Positions 6,639 through 17,100 of a stretch of 41,361 bases of DNA are shown one piece after another. Below the pieces are notes generated by a model. The model was not told the DNA's origin. It saw only the letters and a program-made list of their open reading frames with translations, and searched no databases. This stretch comes from a virus, in IMG/VR virus record IMGVR_UViG_3300010413_000078, positions 1 through 41,361 of that record. The stretch is one strand, 5' to 3'. Positions within the stretch are counted from its first letter, which is position 1; every line of letters begins with the position of its first letter. A program made the position numbers and the translations under genes.

Positions 6639-9600
6639 CGTCCCAAACCTCGTAGTCTACATAGTTCAATATAACCGTATCTGTGTTAGACAGCAACAAC
6701 GACATTGTTGCCTCGTTTTTGTGCATAGCGACAAATGACGGGACAAGTATGTTGGAAAGATTTCCAAACAATGTCGCTGTCCCTGTAATGGAGGCCGATG
6801 CCCCTCTGATTACATTGTGTATTTCTGCTATCGTTGCGGTTGCTGAAATACTTGCCGACGCTCCGAAATCAATCACAGCGTCTGCCGCTGTCGTGCCGAT
6901 GCCAAAGATAGCAGAAGCACCAGTCCTGACTCTTGTTGGTGCGGCATTAACAGTCGCAGAGCCGGTTATCGTCGCAACGCCAAACTCTAACGTGCCAGTA
7001 CGTCCAGTGGCCGAAACCGTTGCTGTGCCTGTAATCGCGGCAGTGCTCGCCAGCGTAATGGATGCACCAGCGGCGACTGTAGCTGTCCCAGATATACTGG
7101 CAACCCCAGAAACCGCACCGGCCAGTGAACCAACAGCGTTTACCGTAGCTACGCCGGAAATACTGGCTGTGCCGCCAACATCCCTTGTTCCGACAGCATT
7201 CACAGTCGCTGTCCCAGATATACTCGCGACACCAGATAGTGCGCCAGTCACCGAACCTACAGCATTAACTGTTGCCGTACCAGATATAGAGGCTGCACCA
7301 GGAACGTCCTTAGATGGCACAGCGTTAACGCTTGCTGCTCCTTGGACGGAAGCGGAAGCGGCAAACAAGGCAGTTGCTGTTGCCGATACAGTCGCTGTGC
7401 CTGAGACACTTGCGGTGGCAGAGTGTATTGTGCCGCCGCCTGTCTGGTCAGCCTTCAGTTCCGTGTCGAGGGCGGCAATGTCGGCGTCGGACAACGCGGT
7501 GTTGAATATCGCAGCCGCGATCAGATACCCGCCGGTCATGTACAGCGATGGCGTCGCGCTGGACGTCGCGCCGAACCGGAGCGGGAGCGCATTGGCGAGC
7601 GTTGCTGTCGTGCCGTCCGTGCCGGGCGAGCCCGTGCCCGTACCATTCAGGAACGCTTCGAGATCGTCGTCCGTCGTGTTCCGAACACCCACGACCGTGA
7701 CTTCCGACCCGCCAGTGCCAGCGTCACCCGTGACATCGACCGCGGCGTTGCTAGACTCCGATATATATACGGTGCAGGTCTCGTTTGAATTCTGCTTGAT
7801 CCTATACCCTGGATTCGCGCTCCCGTCGTCCTCCACTTTGGCTATGAGGTACTGTGTACTCGTAGGGTTGTCGATTGGCCGGAACGCCACCGCGAACGTG
7901 AAATCATCGGCCGCGCCGAAGTCGAGGTCCGCGTGGTCCGCTACCTCGAAGTAGTCGTCATTCTCGACATACATCAAGTTCCGGTTGACGACCCCAACCT
8001 CGGCCACATTGTTGCGGGTGATTGTCATCGTTACGGCGTTGGAACTGTTCTCGACGTAAGACGTAGCGTTAGATGCAAGCGACTCGTTCACGAAGTCGCT
8101 GTGGTGGGCCAGCGTGCTACCAAGATCGCTGTACGCCTTGATGTCGTAGAATACGCCGACTGGAGCACTCGCTGACAGCATACCAATGATATTCAGCCAC
8201 CCGTCACTCGCGTCCGTCGCGCCGGTGTTCGCGTCGGTCTGCGCCGTGCCGAGTTCCGTCCATCCGTCAGTGTCCAACACACGCCAGTAGAACCGGCACT
8301 CGCTCTGACTCGATCCGTTGTCCTGATCGAACGTGACACGAAGCTTGCGGCGCACACCGTCCGTGAAGCTGATCGCAGCGGACGATGTGTACGTGACGTT
8401 CGTATTGGATACGCGGCGAGTAACGAACAGGTAACCGTTGTTGATCCCGAACGTGAAGTCTATGTCCGCATCGGAACCACGCTTCACCCAGAATATCTGG
8501 TCACTCGCCACAACCCAATCGTGCAGCGCAACGTCGTAGTGTAGCTCCTGGTCGCCCGTTATTCGTGCGTGGGCATCATCAGCGGTCCAAATGCTCCCGC
8601 TGTAGTCACTCGAAACTGGACGGAATACACCCTGTTCACCTTCTGTGGAATAATCCACGAACACGGGATCGTTGCTGTCTGCACCACCAGTTGAGCCGAA
8701 CTGCGCGTGGTGCCCGTTCCCGCTCTGGTCAGGCCACGACTGACCGTCTGTCGATGGGTCGTACCTGTCGGCGTGCCACCAGGCTATCGCTGTGCTTAGA
8801 ATATTGGTTGGGACTGTGCCAACAGCACTGACTGTAGCTGTACCAGATATACTGGCAGTAGCCACTTTTTCTACAGCACTAGACGCACTGACTGTAGCTG
8901 TGCCAGTAATTGCTGCAACACCAATTACAGTTTTCGATGGTGCCGCAGATACGGTTGCAGTACCGGAAATACTTGCAGTCGCCGCCTTCTCAACCGACCC
9001 AGGAGCATTGACAGTTGCCGTGCCTGAAATGCTGGCCGAAGCTGAGTGTATTGTACCGCCACTAACTGTTTGGTCGGCCTTTATTTCCGTGTCGAGAGTC
9101 GCCATGTCCGTATCGGACAGGGCAGACTGAAAGACCGCTACAGCGATGACTGGTCCAGGATAGAAATATGAGTAATTACCGGAATTGTAGTCCACACCAA
9201 ACAGAAGCGGGTATGGATTCGCCATTCCAGCGGTTAGATCGTCGGTGTCCGGGCTTCCTGATCCAGTCCCGTCCACGAACGTCTCTAGTGTGCTCCCTGC
9301 GACTCGGACGAAGCCCGACCCAATGTCGCCCGCGACCTCGGACCCACCAGCCAACGCGTCGTAGGCCCACTGATCGTTGTCGCCCTGAATCATACTCTGG
9401 GCTTCACCTGTCGTTCCTGTCCGGAGGTAGTATCCATGGTTGCCCGCGGAGTTTGTTTGTGCCTGCTTCTTTTGGAGAATGATTCTGGTGGCGGACACTA
9501 CCGACAGGGACCGATAGGCAACGTACACAGTCCAGTCATCTGTGAGGCCGGGGTCCAGGTCCGCATGGTCAGCGACTTCGAAGTAGTCGTCGCCGGTCAG

Positions 9601-12600
9601 CAGCCACAGATTCCGATTGACGACCACGGGTTCGAGTGCGGTGCCGCGATAAACCGTTACCGTGTCGCCATTGGATGACGACTCCGTAAAACTTGCGACA
9701 CCGGGAGTGACGTTGACCTCGTCCGTACAGTCGATGTCTACAAACGCAGTCCCGTCGATCCCGTTACGCAACGTCAGTCGATACAGGTCGCACGTTTCGA
9801 CCGCAATCCCCGCCTGCACTGTACCGAAGTTCAGGTCATTTGTGCTGTCTGTAATACTGGTGGTCGCACCACCTGTGACAGTAGAGCCTAGCTGGGAATA
9901 GGAACCGCCAGGCACGCGTGTATAGAACTTTACATCGTAACCACTCGCACCGTTGTCGATATCAAGCGTGACCTTGATCTGTAGCCGGTCCCCATCCGAC
10001 ACAGACGGTGCGGCGGTAGACTCCGCGAATCGCTGCGTGCCGGATTCGTTCCAGTAAAGGATGAAGGTGCCACCCGACTGAACCCGTACACCATAAACGA
10101 TTCTAGATCCATTATACTTCTGAAATATGTAATGGCCCCCGACAGTCCAGTCATTCAGCGCAACATCCAGTTCTACTTCTAAGTCGCCGCTTGTATAACG
10201 CGTGGACGGATGATTAGTGATCTGAAGCCTGTTGTCTGGCAACCCGCCAACCGAGTTGTAGCAACCGATATACTGCGTCCCGTCATACGGCAGGAACGTC
10301 GGATCATTACTGTCAGCCCCACTCGACGACCCCAACTGAGCATGATGCGCGTTCCCGCTCTGGTCCGGCCAGGACTGTCCGTCTGTCGATGGGTCGTATC
10401 TATCCGCGTGCCACCATGCGATGGCCGTACTGAGGATACCTGACGGTACAGTACCGACAGCATTTACTGTAGCTGTACCTGATATTGATGCGGATGCTGA
10501 GTATGCAAGCGTGGCTGCGGCAGTTGTGGTGGCCGTGCCAGATACTGAGCAAGCACCGCCAACATCTCGTACAGGTGCTGCGTTGACAGTAGCTGTGCCT
10601 GAAATGTCTGCGACACCTGTAATAACTTTTGTAGGTGCGGCTGAGACGGTGGCAGTACCAGTAATGGCGACTGTTCGTGCAATGCCCAGAGATGGTGCGG
10701 CTGTGACACTGGCTGTACCGGATATGGAGCTACTGCCGACCACACCTTTTGACGGGACAGCATTAACGGTTGCTGTGCCGGATATAGATGCGGCCCCCTG
10801 CTCTATAGTGCCAGTCGTTCCGACAGCATTGACAGTTGCCGTACCGGAAATACTACTGACGCCAGTAAGTATCTTTGATGGAGACGCTGTGACAGTTGCA
10901 GTGCCAGATATGCTTGCAGAGTTATTACGGTCTGCACTTGGGACTGCGTTTACTGTTGCGGTACCGGATATATCTGCCAAGCCGACCAGGTCTAACCGCG
11001 CAAGACCGCCAGCAGTCGCAGTTCCTGTTATATTGCTAACTGCAAGCAGCATCAATCCGCCAGTGACATTGACAGTGGCAGTACCTGAAATTGCCGACAC
11101 CCCAGTTCTTCCCCTGGAAGGCGTGGCAGTTGTGGTTGCGGTTGCGGTAATTGCCGCTGACGCTGACAGTATGCGTGATGCAGATGCTGCAACAGTAGCT
11201 GAGCCGGTAATGGAGGCCGCACCGGTAACCTCTGTGGCTACTGCACCGACCCAGCCCGTTGTGCTGATTGTAAAGTTATCAAGCCTAATCTCTGACGCGG
11301 CATCCATCTGAGTGCCGATGTCGCCAAGGAATACACCGTCAAGTGGACGGTTCAGTCCTTCACCACTGATCGTACCGGAGTTAATGGTCGAGTCGTTGAC
11401 CCGCCATTCCCAAGCGGTATTCGTGATGTCCCAGCGCATCTCCAGCCGATAAAGCGTATCGACTGAGATATCTACGGATTCAAAGTTGGTGCTTCCGCCG
11501 TCGTACCATATCTGAGCTTCAATCCGCAGAACGCCGCCAGACGTCTTGTACAGGATATACTGGTAAAACTTCTCGTCCTGCGAATCACGGGTGGACAGAA
11601 AGTGGACGCTGTCCGAGTTCGCTAGCGACTCCGACTCGATGATGACTTCCAGCCGGGAGTAGTGGATCGGCAGTCCGTCTGTCGCACCGCCCCAGTCACG
11701 GTGCAAAACATAGCTGTCCTCACCGCCGACAGATGCTATGCGCAGACATTTATCACCCCACCAAGCCGGTGCGTTGGTGACTGAACTGGTCGGATAGTCG
11801 GAGTCCAGGACAGCAGAGCCAGTTACTGTCTCACCGATACTCCACGTTTCGTCGTAGCCAGTAGCCTCGAACCGTTCGTCCCACAGGTAGATCCCTGTGA
11901 CAGTAGCAGTTGGCGTGGATGTGGCCGTACCGGAGATACTGGCAGAGGCAGACTTGGTGACGCTGGCACCGGCAACTACAGTAGCTGTGCCGGATATGGA
12001 TGCTACACCATAATCTATCGGGACTTTAGCTACGGTAATGCGAGGCGTAACTGAATACGCGTCGGTGGCAGAACCGGCATCGTATACCCTGAAATCCAGT
12101 GTGTCACTGTTATTGACATCCGCATCAACAATGTATACACAGAACTCACACTCGAAACAGTCGTTCTTTGTGGCAATAGTTGACTGTGCGGTTGCGCCGT
12201 CTACCTCGTCTGCGTAGCCAACGCCCTCAAATACGCCGGCAGATCCAGCACTCAGAAGCTGAGTAGAACATGTGTCACCGTCAGCATACTGACTGGATAG
12301 TGTGGCCTGTACGACGCTTGACGATCCCGTGACCGCTGTTTCTTCGCCAGCGAACGATCCGCTATTACGAGATACATAAAGTGTAGGGGTGAACGACGCT
12401 AGTTTGTCGTTTGTCTCGTCAAGGACGAACCGGATACGGAACCTGTTACTGGTACCGGTCCCGATGGCAGATGCTGGGTTGGTGTCTTGTACGGCCAACC
12501 AGCCACTATCGGTATTGAGTGCGGCAGAATCGTCACGAACCCGGAAGTGTACCTGGTTCCAAGCTGGAGCACCAGCCGTTATCTCACGCGCTATCTGTAC

Positions 12601-12654
12601 TGAACGCGGGATGGGCCAAATATCAGGCGGAGTGACTACCCACCAATCACTCAT
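6631..12654 (-). CDS. Giant repetitive tail fibre/adhesin with two LamG-like modules
   Basis: 2007 residues. N-terminal domain about 1-205 (W-W-V-V-T-P-P-D-I start, probable virion attachment). Then about 30 copies of a short motif, consensus S-I-S-G-T-A-T-V, separated by 8-15 variable residues, in blocks at about 208-250, 478-735, 1200-1280 and 1740-1975. Between blocks lie a beta-sandwich-like insert (about 255-478) and two large paralogous modules (about 739-1195 and 1284-1738). Both modules begin with the same A-I-A-W-W-H-A-D-R-Y-D-P and carry D-Y-F-E-V-A-D-H-A-D-L-D, a LamG/concanavalin-like carbohydrate-binding pattern. The repeats likely form a beta-rich stalk. It overlaps both neighbours by 8 bases and sits in the fibre region, so it is probably a receptor-binding fibre. 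The module DNA looks richer in G+C than the repeat DNA, suggesting acquisition or duplication. Confidence 0.75.
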   Translation of the reverse strand: MSDWWVVTPPDIWPIPRSVQIAREITAGAPAWNQVHFRVRDDSAALNTDSGWLAVQDTNPASAIGTGTSNRFRIRFVLDETNDKLASFTPTLYVSRNSGSFAGEETAVTGSSSVVQATLSSQYADGDTCSTQLLSAGSAGVFEGVGYADEVDGATAQSTIATKNDCFECEFCVYIVDADVNNSDTLDFRVYDAGSATDAYSVTPRITVAKVPIDYGVASISGTATVVAGASVTKSASASISGTATSTPTATVTGIYLWDERFEATGYDETWSIGETVTGSAVLDSDYPTSSVTNAPAWWGDKCLRIASVGGEDSYVLHRDWGGATDGLPIHYSRLEVIIESESLANSDSVHFLSTRDSQDEKFYQYILYKTSGGVLRIEAQIWYDGGSTNFESVDISVDTLYRLEMRWDITNTAWEWRVNDSTINSGTISGEGLNRPLDGVFLGDIGTQMDAASEIRLDNFTISTTGWVGAVATEVTGAASITGSATVAASASRILSASAAITATATTTATPSRGRTGVSAISGTATVNVTGGLMLLAVSNITGTATAGGLARLDLVGLADISGTATVNAVPSADRNNSASISGTATVTASPSKILTGVSSISGTATVNAVGTTGTIEQGAASISGTATVNAVPSKGVVGSSSISGTASVTAAPSLGIARTVAITGTATVSAAPTKVITGVADISGTATVNAAPVRDVGGACSVSGTATTTAAATLAYSASASISGTATVNAVGTVPSGILSTAIAWWHADRYDPSTDGQSWPDQSGNAHHAQLGSSSGADSNDPTFLPYDGTQYIGCYNSVGGLPDNRLQITNHPSTRYTSGDLEVELDVALNDWTVGGHYIFQKYNGSRIVYGVRVQSGGTFILYWNESGTQRFAESTAAPSVSDGDRLQIKVTLDIDNGASGYDVKFYTRVPGGSYSQLGSTVTGGATTSITDSTNDLNFGTVQAGIAVETCDLYRLTLRNGIDGTAFVDIDCTDEVNVTPGVASFTESSSNGDTVTVYRGTALEPVVVNRNLWLLTGDDYFEVADHADLDPGLTDDWTVYVAYRSLSVVSATRIILQKKQAQTNSAGNHGYYLRTGTTGEAQSMIQGDNDQWAYDALAGGSEVAGDIGSGFVRVAGSTLETFVDGTGSGSPDTDDLTAGMANPYPLLFGVDYNSGNYSYFYPGPVIAVAVFQSALSDTDMATLDTEIKADQTVSGGTIHSASASISGTATVNAPGSVEKAATASISGTATVSAAPSKTVIGVAAITGTATVSASSAVEKVATASISGTATVSAVGTVPTNILSTAIAWWHADRYDPSTDGQSWPDQSGNGHHAQFGSTGGADSNDPVFVDYSTEGEQGVFRPVSSDYSGSIWTADDAHARITGDQELHYDVALHDWVVASDQIFWVKRGSDADIDFTFGINNGYLFVTRRVSNTNVTYTSSAAISFTDGVRRKLRVTFDQDNGSSQSECRFYWRVLDTDGWTELGTAQTDANTGATDASDGWLNIIGMLSASAPVGVFYDIKAYSDLGSTLAHHSDFVNESLASNATSYVENSSNAVTMTITRNNVAEVGVVNRNLMYVENDDYFEVADHADLDFGAADDFTFAVAFRPIDNPTSTQYLIAKVEDDGSANPGYRIKQNSNETCTVYISESSNAAVDVTGDAGTGGSEVTVVGVRNTTDDDLEAFLNGTGTGSPGTDGTTATLANALPLRFGATSSATPSLYMTGGYLIAAAIFNTALSDADIAALDTELKADQTGGGTIHSATASVSGTATVSATATALFAASASVQGAASVNAVPSKDVPGAASISGTATVNAVGSVTGALSGVASISGTATVNAVGTRDVGGTASISGVATVNAVGSLAGAVSGVASISGTATVAAGASITLASTAAITGTATVSATGRTGTLEFGVATITGSATVNAAPTRVRTGASAIFGIGTTAADAVIDFGASASISATATIAEIHNVIRGASASITGTATLFGNLSNILVPSFVAMHKNEATMSLLLSNTDTVILNYVDYEVWDDA
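6668..6696 (-). promoter_or_regulatory. Weak candidate promoter for the last four genes
   Basis: Minus strand: TTGCTG, 17-base spacer, TATATT, inside the 3' end of the giant fibre gene. It shares the TTGC / TATATT form and spacing of the three intergenic promoters but lacks their extended TG. Being inside a coding region, it may be chance. Confidence 0.3.
7420..10445 (-). repeat. Intragenic duplication of a LamG-like module
   Basis: Two copies of a module of about 1.36 kb lie within the giant fibre gene, at about 7440-8805 and 9070-10440, separated by four SISGTATV motifs. The starts are close at DNA level too: both contain CCGTCTGTCGATGGGTCGTA and nearly the same surrounding bases (about 8720-8790 and 10360-10430). 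The interiors have diverged more, showing an older duplication with different selection along the module. Confidence 0.75.
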
Positions 12655-12976
12655 CTTTGGCCTCCTCTCTCAACCGGTCCCAAAGCGCAAGGAATTCGTC
12701 ACGCCGTGGCATCCATCTACCGGCACGTACACAGGATATCAGGTGTCCGAAATGGGAGAGTTGGTCCACAAGCCCGGAGTCGCCAACTTCATACCAAAAG
12801 CCTAAATCTGACCGGTACAAATAAAAATCACCATTACCGACCAGTGCTTTGTCTGCCGTGCTTTCTACGTGCGGTTGAGATACAGCTACACAGCCCCACA
12901 CAGGGGATTCGTGCGGCTCTCCGTCTGTGTCGCTGAATGTACTGCCATCATCGTAGTAAAGACGCCAACGGAACAT
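12647..12976 (-). CDS. Conserved small phage protein (WRLYYDDGSTFSD type)
   Basis: 109 residues from ATG 12976. The longer frame begins at 13066, but that portion lies inside the upstream membrane-protein gene. The opening F-R-W-R-L-Y-Y-D-D-G-S-T-F-S-D, the following G-E-P and W-G-C-V-A-V, and the later D-F-Y-L-Y and F-W-Y-E-V match a common phage hypothetical family seen near tail-fibre genes. Function unknown. It overlaps the giant fibre gene by 8 bases (ATGAGTGA). Confidence 0.6.
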   Translation of the reverse strand: MFRWRLYYDDGSTFSDTDGEPHESPVWGCVAVSQPHVESTADKALVGNGDFYLYRSDLGFWYEVGDSGLVDQLSHFGHLISCVRAGRWMPRRDEFLALWDRLREEAKDE

Positions 12977-12995
12977 ATAACGGTCTCGCAATGCT

Positions 12996-13208
12996 TTACG
13001 TAGGTGAAGTTCCGGCGCGTCTCTCCAAGTAGTACAGAATTGAGAATACACAGGCCAGGAGCACACCGATGATAATGTTAATCACACCAGGGACGAACGA
13101 GATCATCCCGGAGAACAGTGCCCCAAGTGACCAGCCAAGGAATCCGCCGAGCAGCATCGCTGCAAGCCATCTCCAAGCGTAAAGCCACCCTACAGTAATA
13201 TATTTCAC
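12996..13208 (-). CDS. Small two-helix membrane protein
   Basis: 70 residues. It is almost entirely hydrophobic: segments at about 12-32 (W-L-A-A-M-L-L-G-G-F-L-G) and 38-60 (V-I-N-I-I-I-G-V-L-L-A-C-V), with a short polar tail. It overlaps the upstream membrane gene by 4 bases. The topology fits a holin or antiholin; the pair with the 110-residue gene is suggestive, but no family is certain. Confidence 0.5.
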   Translation of the reverse strand: MKYITVGWLYAWRWLAAMLLGGFLGWSLGALFSGMISFVPGVINIIIGVLLACVFSILYYLERRAGTSPT

Positions 13209-13537
13209 AATCCCCCCAAAATTAGCGCAAGCGCATGTACAAGAAACGTGGGTGTCCAGAAGTCGAAGAACCCGTCGATAACCTTCTTTGGCGGGATCGG
13301 CGTACCGTACTTGATCCTGTCTGCGATGTACGGCTCTAAGTCTCTGGTCTCGCGACCAAGGAAATAGGCAGTGGCAGCAGTGGCACAGACTGTCCAGTTA
13401 ACACCAGAAGTAAGAAGGCCAATGAGAGCCACAATGAAAAATATAAGAAGGCCAAGAAACCCATGACCTAGCCAAGTCTTCCAATTGACATCAGTGATCC
13501 AGTCAAAAGACGAGATAATCCTGTCCTTGAAACCCAT
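13205..13537 (-). CDS. Membrane protein, possible holin
   Basis: 110 residues. Hydrophobic segments at about 27-46 (F-L-G-L-L-I-F-F-I-V-A-L-I-G-L-L) and 90-110 flank an amphipathic middle, with a weaker hydrophobic stretch at about 49-60. A GAGGAG ribosome site precedes the ATG. It is the first gene after a strong hairpin at 13567-13592 and is followed immediately by another membrane protein. Holin-like by topology; unproven. Confidence 0.5.
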   Translation of the reverse strand: MGFKDRIISSFDWITDVNWKTWLGHGFLGLLIFFIVALIGLLTSGVNWTVCATAATAYFLGRETRDLEPYIADRIKYGTPIPPKKVIDGFFDFWTPTFLVHALALILGGL

Positions 13538-13563
13538 CTGCTCCTCCTGGGATACGGATTAGT

Positions 13564-13595
13564 GTAGCTGGGGCCGTTTGTCTGACCCCAGCCAC
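13564..13595 (-). terminator. Stem-loop after the 138-residue tail gene
   Basis: A perfect 7-bp stem GCTGGGG/CCCCAGC (13567-13573 with 13586-13592) is extended by GTG/CAC beyond a small internal loop, with a 12-base loop. It is in the intergenic gap just after the stop at 13613. No U-run follows on the minus strand, so it may attenuate or stabilise RNA rather than fully terminate. Confidence 0.5.
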
Positions 13596-13612
13596 ACACG
13601 ATTGAACGTTAC

Positions 13613-14029
13613 TTACGCAAGCGTAATGTCAAGGTCGCCAGTGGCAAACTTGAACGTATCGTCCGTATCTACAGCCTTAGAAGCACTAAGTGCTCCGTGG
13701 AACAGAAGGTTGCCGGTCGTGAGGGCATCATAGACACCGAAGTTGGCAATAGTGCCCCAACTGGCAGTGGCCGTCGTAAACGTGATATCGCCGTTGTTGT
13801 CCGTAAGGCCGTCAACGTGCGTATTCCAGTACGGCGACGTAGCACCGTCGTTCTCTACAAGCTCCCTGGCGTACGAGCCTGTGCCGGTCGGCTCATTGGC
13901 GGTTCCGCTGTTATCCTCGCCAAACGTCGCCGTTGCAAGCGCGATGTACGTCGAAGGCGCGGTATACGCCGTATTCTGAAACAGAAGGTCGGCCAGCTTA
14001 CCTTCCAAGTAGTTACTCATTGCTGACAT
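13613..14029 (-). CDS. Small tail/fibre-associated protein
   Basis: 138 residues. The opening M-S-N-Y-L-E-G-K-L-A-D-L-L-F-Q-N-T-A-Y-T-A-P, then Y-I-A-L-A-T-A, S-Y-A-R-E and the closing D-A-L-T-T-G-N-L-L-F-H-G match a widespread phage protein family found in tail-fibre regions and often annotated only as a structural protein. A strong GGAGA site precedes the start, and it has its own promoter just upstream, suggesting high expression. Probably a virion protein. Confidence 0.6.
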   Translation of the reverse strand: MSAMSNYLEGKLADLLFQNTAYTAPSTYIALATATFGEDNSGTANEPTGTGSYARELVENDGATSPYWNTHVDGLTDNNGDITFTTATASWGTIANFGVYDALTTGNLLFHGALSASKAVDTDDTFKFATGDLDITLA

Positions 14030-14077
14030 TATTCATTCTCCATAAGTTGTTAGTTGCGCAACCACAACATTGGTGCA

Positions 14078-14106
14078 AATATAACACTATAGCTTGGCAT
14101 ACGCAA
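14078..14106 (-). promoter_or_regulatory. Promoter for the 138-residue tail protein and downstream genes
   Basis: Minus strand: -35 TTGCGT, 17-base spacer ending in TG-T, -10 TATATT. It lies in the 91-base gap after the large spike gene and shares AGTGTTATATT with the promoter at 34029-34057. Confidence 0.7.
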
Positions 14107-14120
14107 GCGAAGCATTTTAT

Positions 14121-17100
14121 TCATCTTGCACCAGGCAGGAACGCGTCCCATTCCACGAAATCTTCTGCGTCAGGGGTCATACTTGCCGTTCTATTTGCAG
14201 TTGACTGTGAATACCACGAAACACCGTAAGGGTCCGTGTCCGGGTTACCGGTGACACTAAAGCTACCGTAAGCTGTGTCACCAGACCAGTTAGTCACCTT
14301 CAGTCTTATTTTATCGTCTGTGCCTTCAAAGCCAGAGACAGACAGGACGCTGTTGATGTTTGAATACGTCACATCTACATCTCCTATATCGTAATCTGCA
14401 TCTATAACCCATTCGTGTGTTGCCCTGGTTATCCACCCTTCAGTTGCATTATCGTAGCTCTGGATTGCAAGGTTAAGCGTGACCTGTCTTGGCGGCTTAC
14501 CGGACAAAGTGGGCGCACTTAGCGTGATATTAACGTCAAACGTTACCGTGTACGAGTCGTCGTGCGCTGGCAGTGTCTCGGTCGTCAGGTTGGCCTCTTT
14601 GGTGGTTGTCGCCCAATCTAAGGCGCGAATCGAACCAGCCGCAAATCCAACATGCTCCAACGTTGCAGTGCCAGTCTTCTGGTACAATTGGGCACGTAGA
14701 TCAAATCCGGTATTGTCAAGGTTGACAGCCTTACGGTCCATGTAAACAGGTATCGTCGTTGAGAATGACGTATCACTCCAGTTGGCCGTACGCGGCTCAC
14801 TGACAGCCCCACCACGTATGACAACCACCGGGGTATCTACAAATGCTGGCGAGAATGTTACAGAATCGCCATGTTGTCCAATGCCAGACTGTCGCGATGC
14901 AGTAGAACTGAATGATCTGTTCGCAATTGGTCTGAATTCGTCAATGGAGCCACCAGCATCCCCAATAGTTACAGTCTGCGGGGCTACTACCCACGCAGAA
15001 AATGTCGCGCCTGTCCGTGACCGGACAGCAACATTCCAAGAGCCATTAGGGAAGTTGGACGCGATAAGCTGTTCGTCCCCAATAGGTGCGGTACCAACGA
15101 TGAAATAATCCCCACTGGACGTAGTCAAACGCCGCCCAACCTCATGCACTGCTGTCCCGCCAGTCTGGTCGGTCCAAGACGTTGTGATAACACCAGACAC
15201 CTCACTCACGGAAACACCAGTTGGCGCAGTTGGTGTAGACCCTGACGCATAGGCAACAGCACCAATGGTCCCACTGTCGTGTGCTGCTCCGTCCAAGTTG
15301 GCGTTCGTCGGTGCCCAGCCAGCCTTTACCCACTGATGGAGTGCTTGCGGGTTATACGATGTATTCCACGCACCTGTATTCATCAGCCGGAATTCGGCCA
15401 TCATATTCGTAGTGGTACCTGTCCCACCAAGGGACGCATCCCACGTTGCGGAGTTTCTTGTATTGTCCAAGAACGAAGGGTTCTCATCTACATCATTAGC
15501 ACCGTAATCAACGCCATACGACGCCGTTGAAAACGTTACTTCGTATGGTCCTTGTCCTGCGTATCGCCCACCGCACAGATACGAACAATTATAGTCCGCA
15601 CCGGAGGCAGTCACGATGTCCGCAACCGGATCAGTCGGTTCTTCCGCCGTAAGCGCACCATCACCACTTGTAACCGCCCACGCAAGATTGCTCTTAAGCT
15701 CTGCAATCATTCCAGCATGTCCTGCGTATGTCTCACCTACAGTTACGCCGGTGGAGTACCCATGCTGGCTACCTTCAACGCAAAACGTGTTATGCAGTGC
15801 CTTGACTGTTAAGAATGAGCCACCAGCACAAGTAATCATTGTGCCTGATTGATCGCCAGTACCCTGATTGGGCAAGACGATACAGTTCTGGACAGTGACA
15901 GTTTTAGCTTCCGATGGACTACCCATCCCCATACAGTCACCAACTGCACTTGATCCCGTGTACTCAAAGATCCAGCCATCGTGCGTTGTGTTGACAACTC
16001 CGGTATTGGATGCGTGCGGCAAACTCACGAAGTGTGGATTCGTGGTGTCTGTATCAGTAATGAAATAATTGTTGAGGCAATTGAACGGGAAATTGGCGGA
16101 GCCTACCTGCTCTTTCCAGATCAGATTGTTCTTGAAGCTGGCAGGCATCTGTCCTGTAGCGGACAGTGCGACAGGACTGCCTGCCGTGGCTATTACATTA
16201 TCCTCAATCGTATAATCTTTAAGGTTGTATCCAATAGTCTTGTCAACATAGTTGCGCTGGAACGATCTCGTGCCACTTGTTAGTGGTGCACTATAGTGTG
16301 ACAGGAAGAACGAATAAGAACCTAACCCATTCTTAAAGTTGTTATCGTTGATAATCGTTGAGTACCCATCTACGGAATGACCAGCCTGACGGAACTCACC
16401 ACAGCCATCAAACGTGCAGTGCGTAACGACCAAACTGGGGCATACAGTAGACGATGGATATGGCGAAAACCCATAATTCGACGCATCTCCAATATCGTAG
16501 AAGTCAGTATACGTAGCTACAACCATCCCACCACGTAGCCAGCCACCGTTGGAGAATCTGCCATTCCCGCCAGAGGTGTTCGACTGGCAGGTGCACCTGG
16601 AGCCAGAGGTGCCATTGAACGACAGTCTGCCTACAGGGTTAGCGTTGTGGCCTGTGCCAAGTGTCCAGACGTACGTGGTAGTGGTTGGACTAGCACCACT
16701 GGAATCGAACGTTATTCCACCACCAGCACTCACATCTGCATTGATCCCATTGGTCTGTAAAACATTACCTTTTACAGTAAGTGTAACACCAGATGCAATA
16801 GTCAATGCTGCATTAAGAGTCAGGACAATAGACGTAGAGTCACCTGGACTGTCGCCTATCGTTGTGTTCGTGTTCACTGTGACAGCGTGGTTTACTGTTG
16901 CTGTGTCACCATCTCCGGGAGGCCCAGATCCGCCCCATGTAGCAGTAGAACTCCAGTTCCCTGATTGCGTGGTTGTAAACGCTCCTCCTCCACCACCACC
17001 ACCAACACTATACTCGTCAGCACCAATGTCCCAAGAAGACCGAGTCTCTCCATCTATATCGTCCGTAAAAGTACCAGATAGGTCTGTGCCAGCACCATAA

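Noticed and set aside
6683-11311. Long plus-strand open frames opposite the giant fibre gene
   Set aside because: They are antisense readings of the SISGTATV codon pattern, which rarely forms stops on the other strand. They have repetitive Val/Ala/Pro composition and no ribosome sites.
6631-12654. CRISPR-like or diversity-generating repeat system
   Set aside because: Repeats are in frame within one gene with variable spacing. No reverse transcriptase, no template repeat and no cas genes are present.
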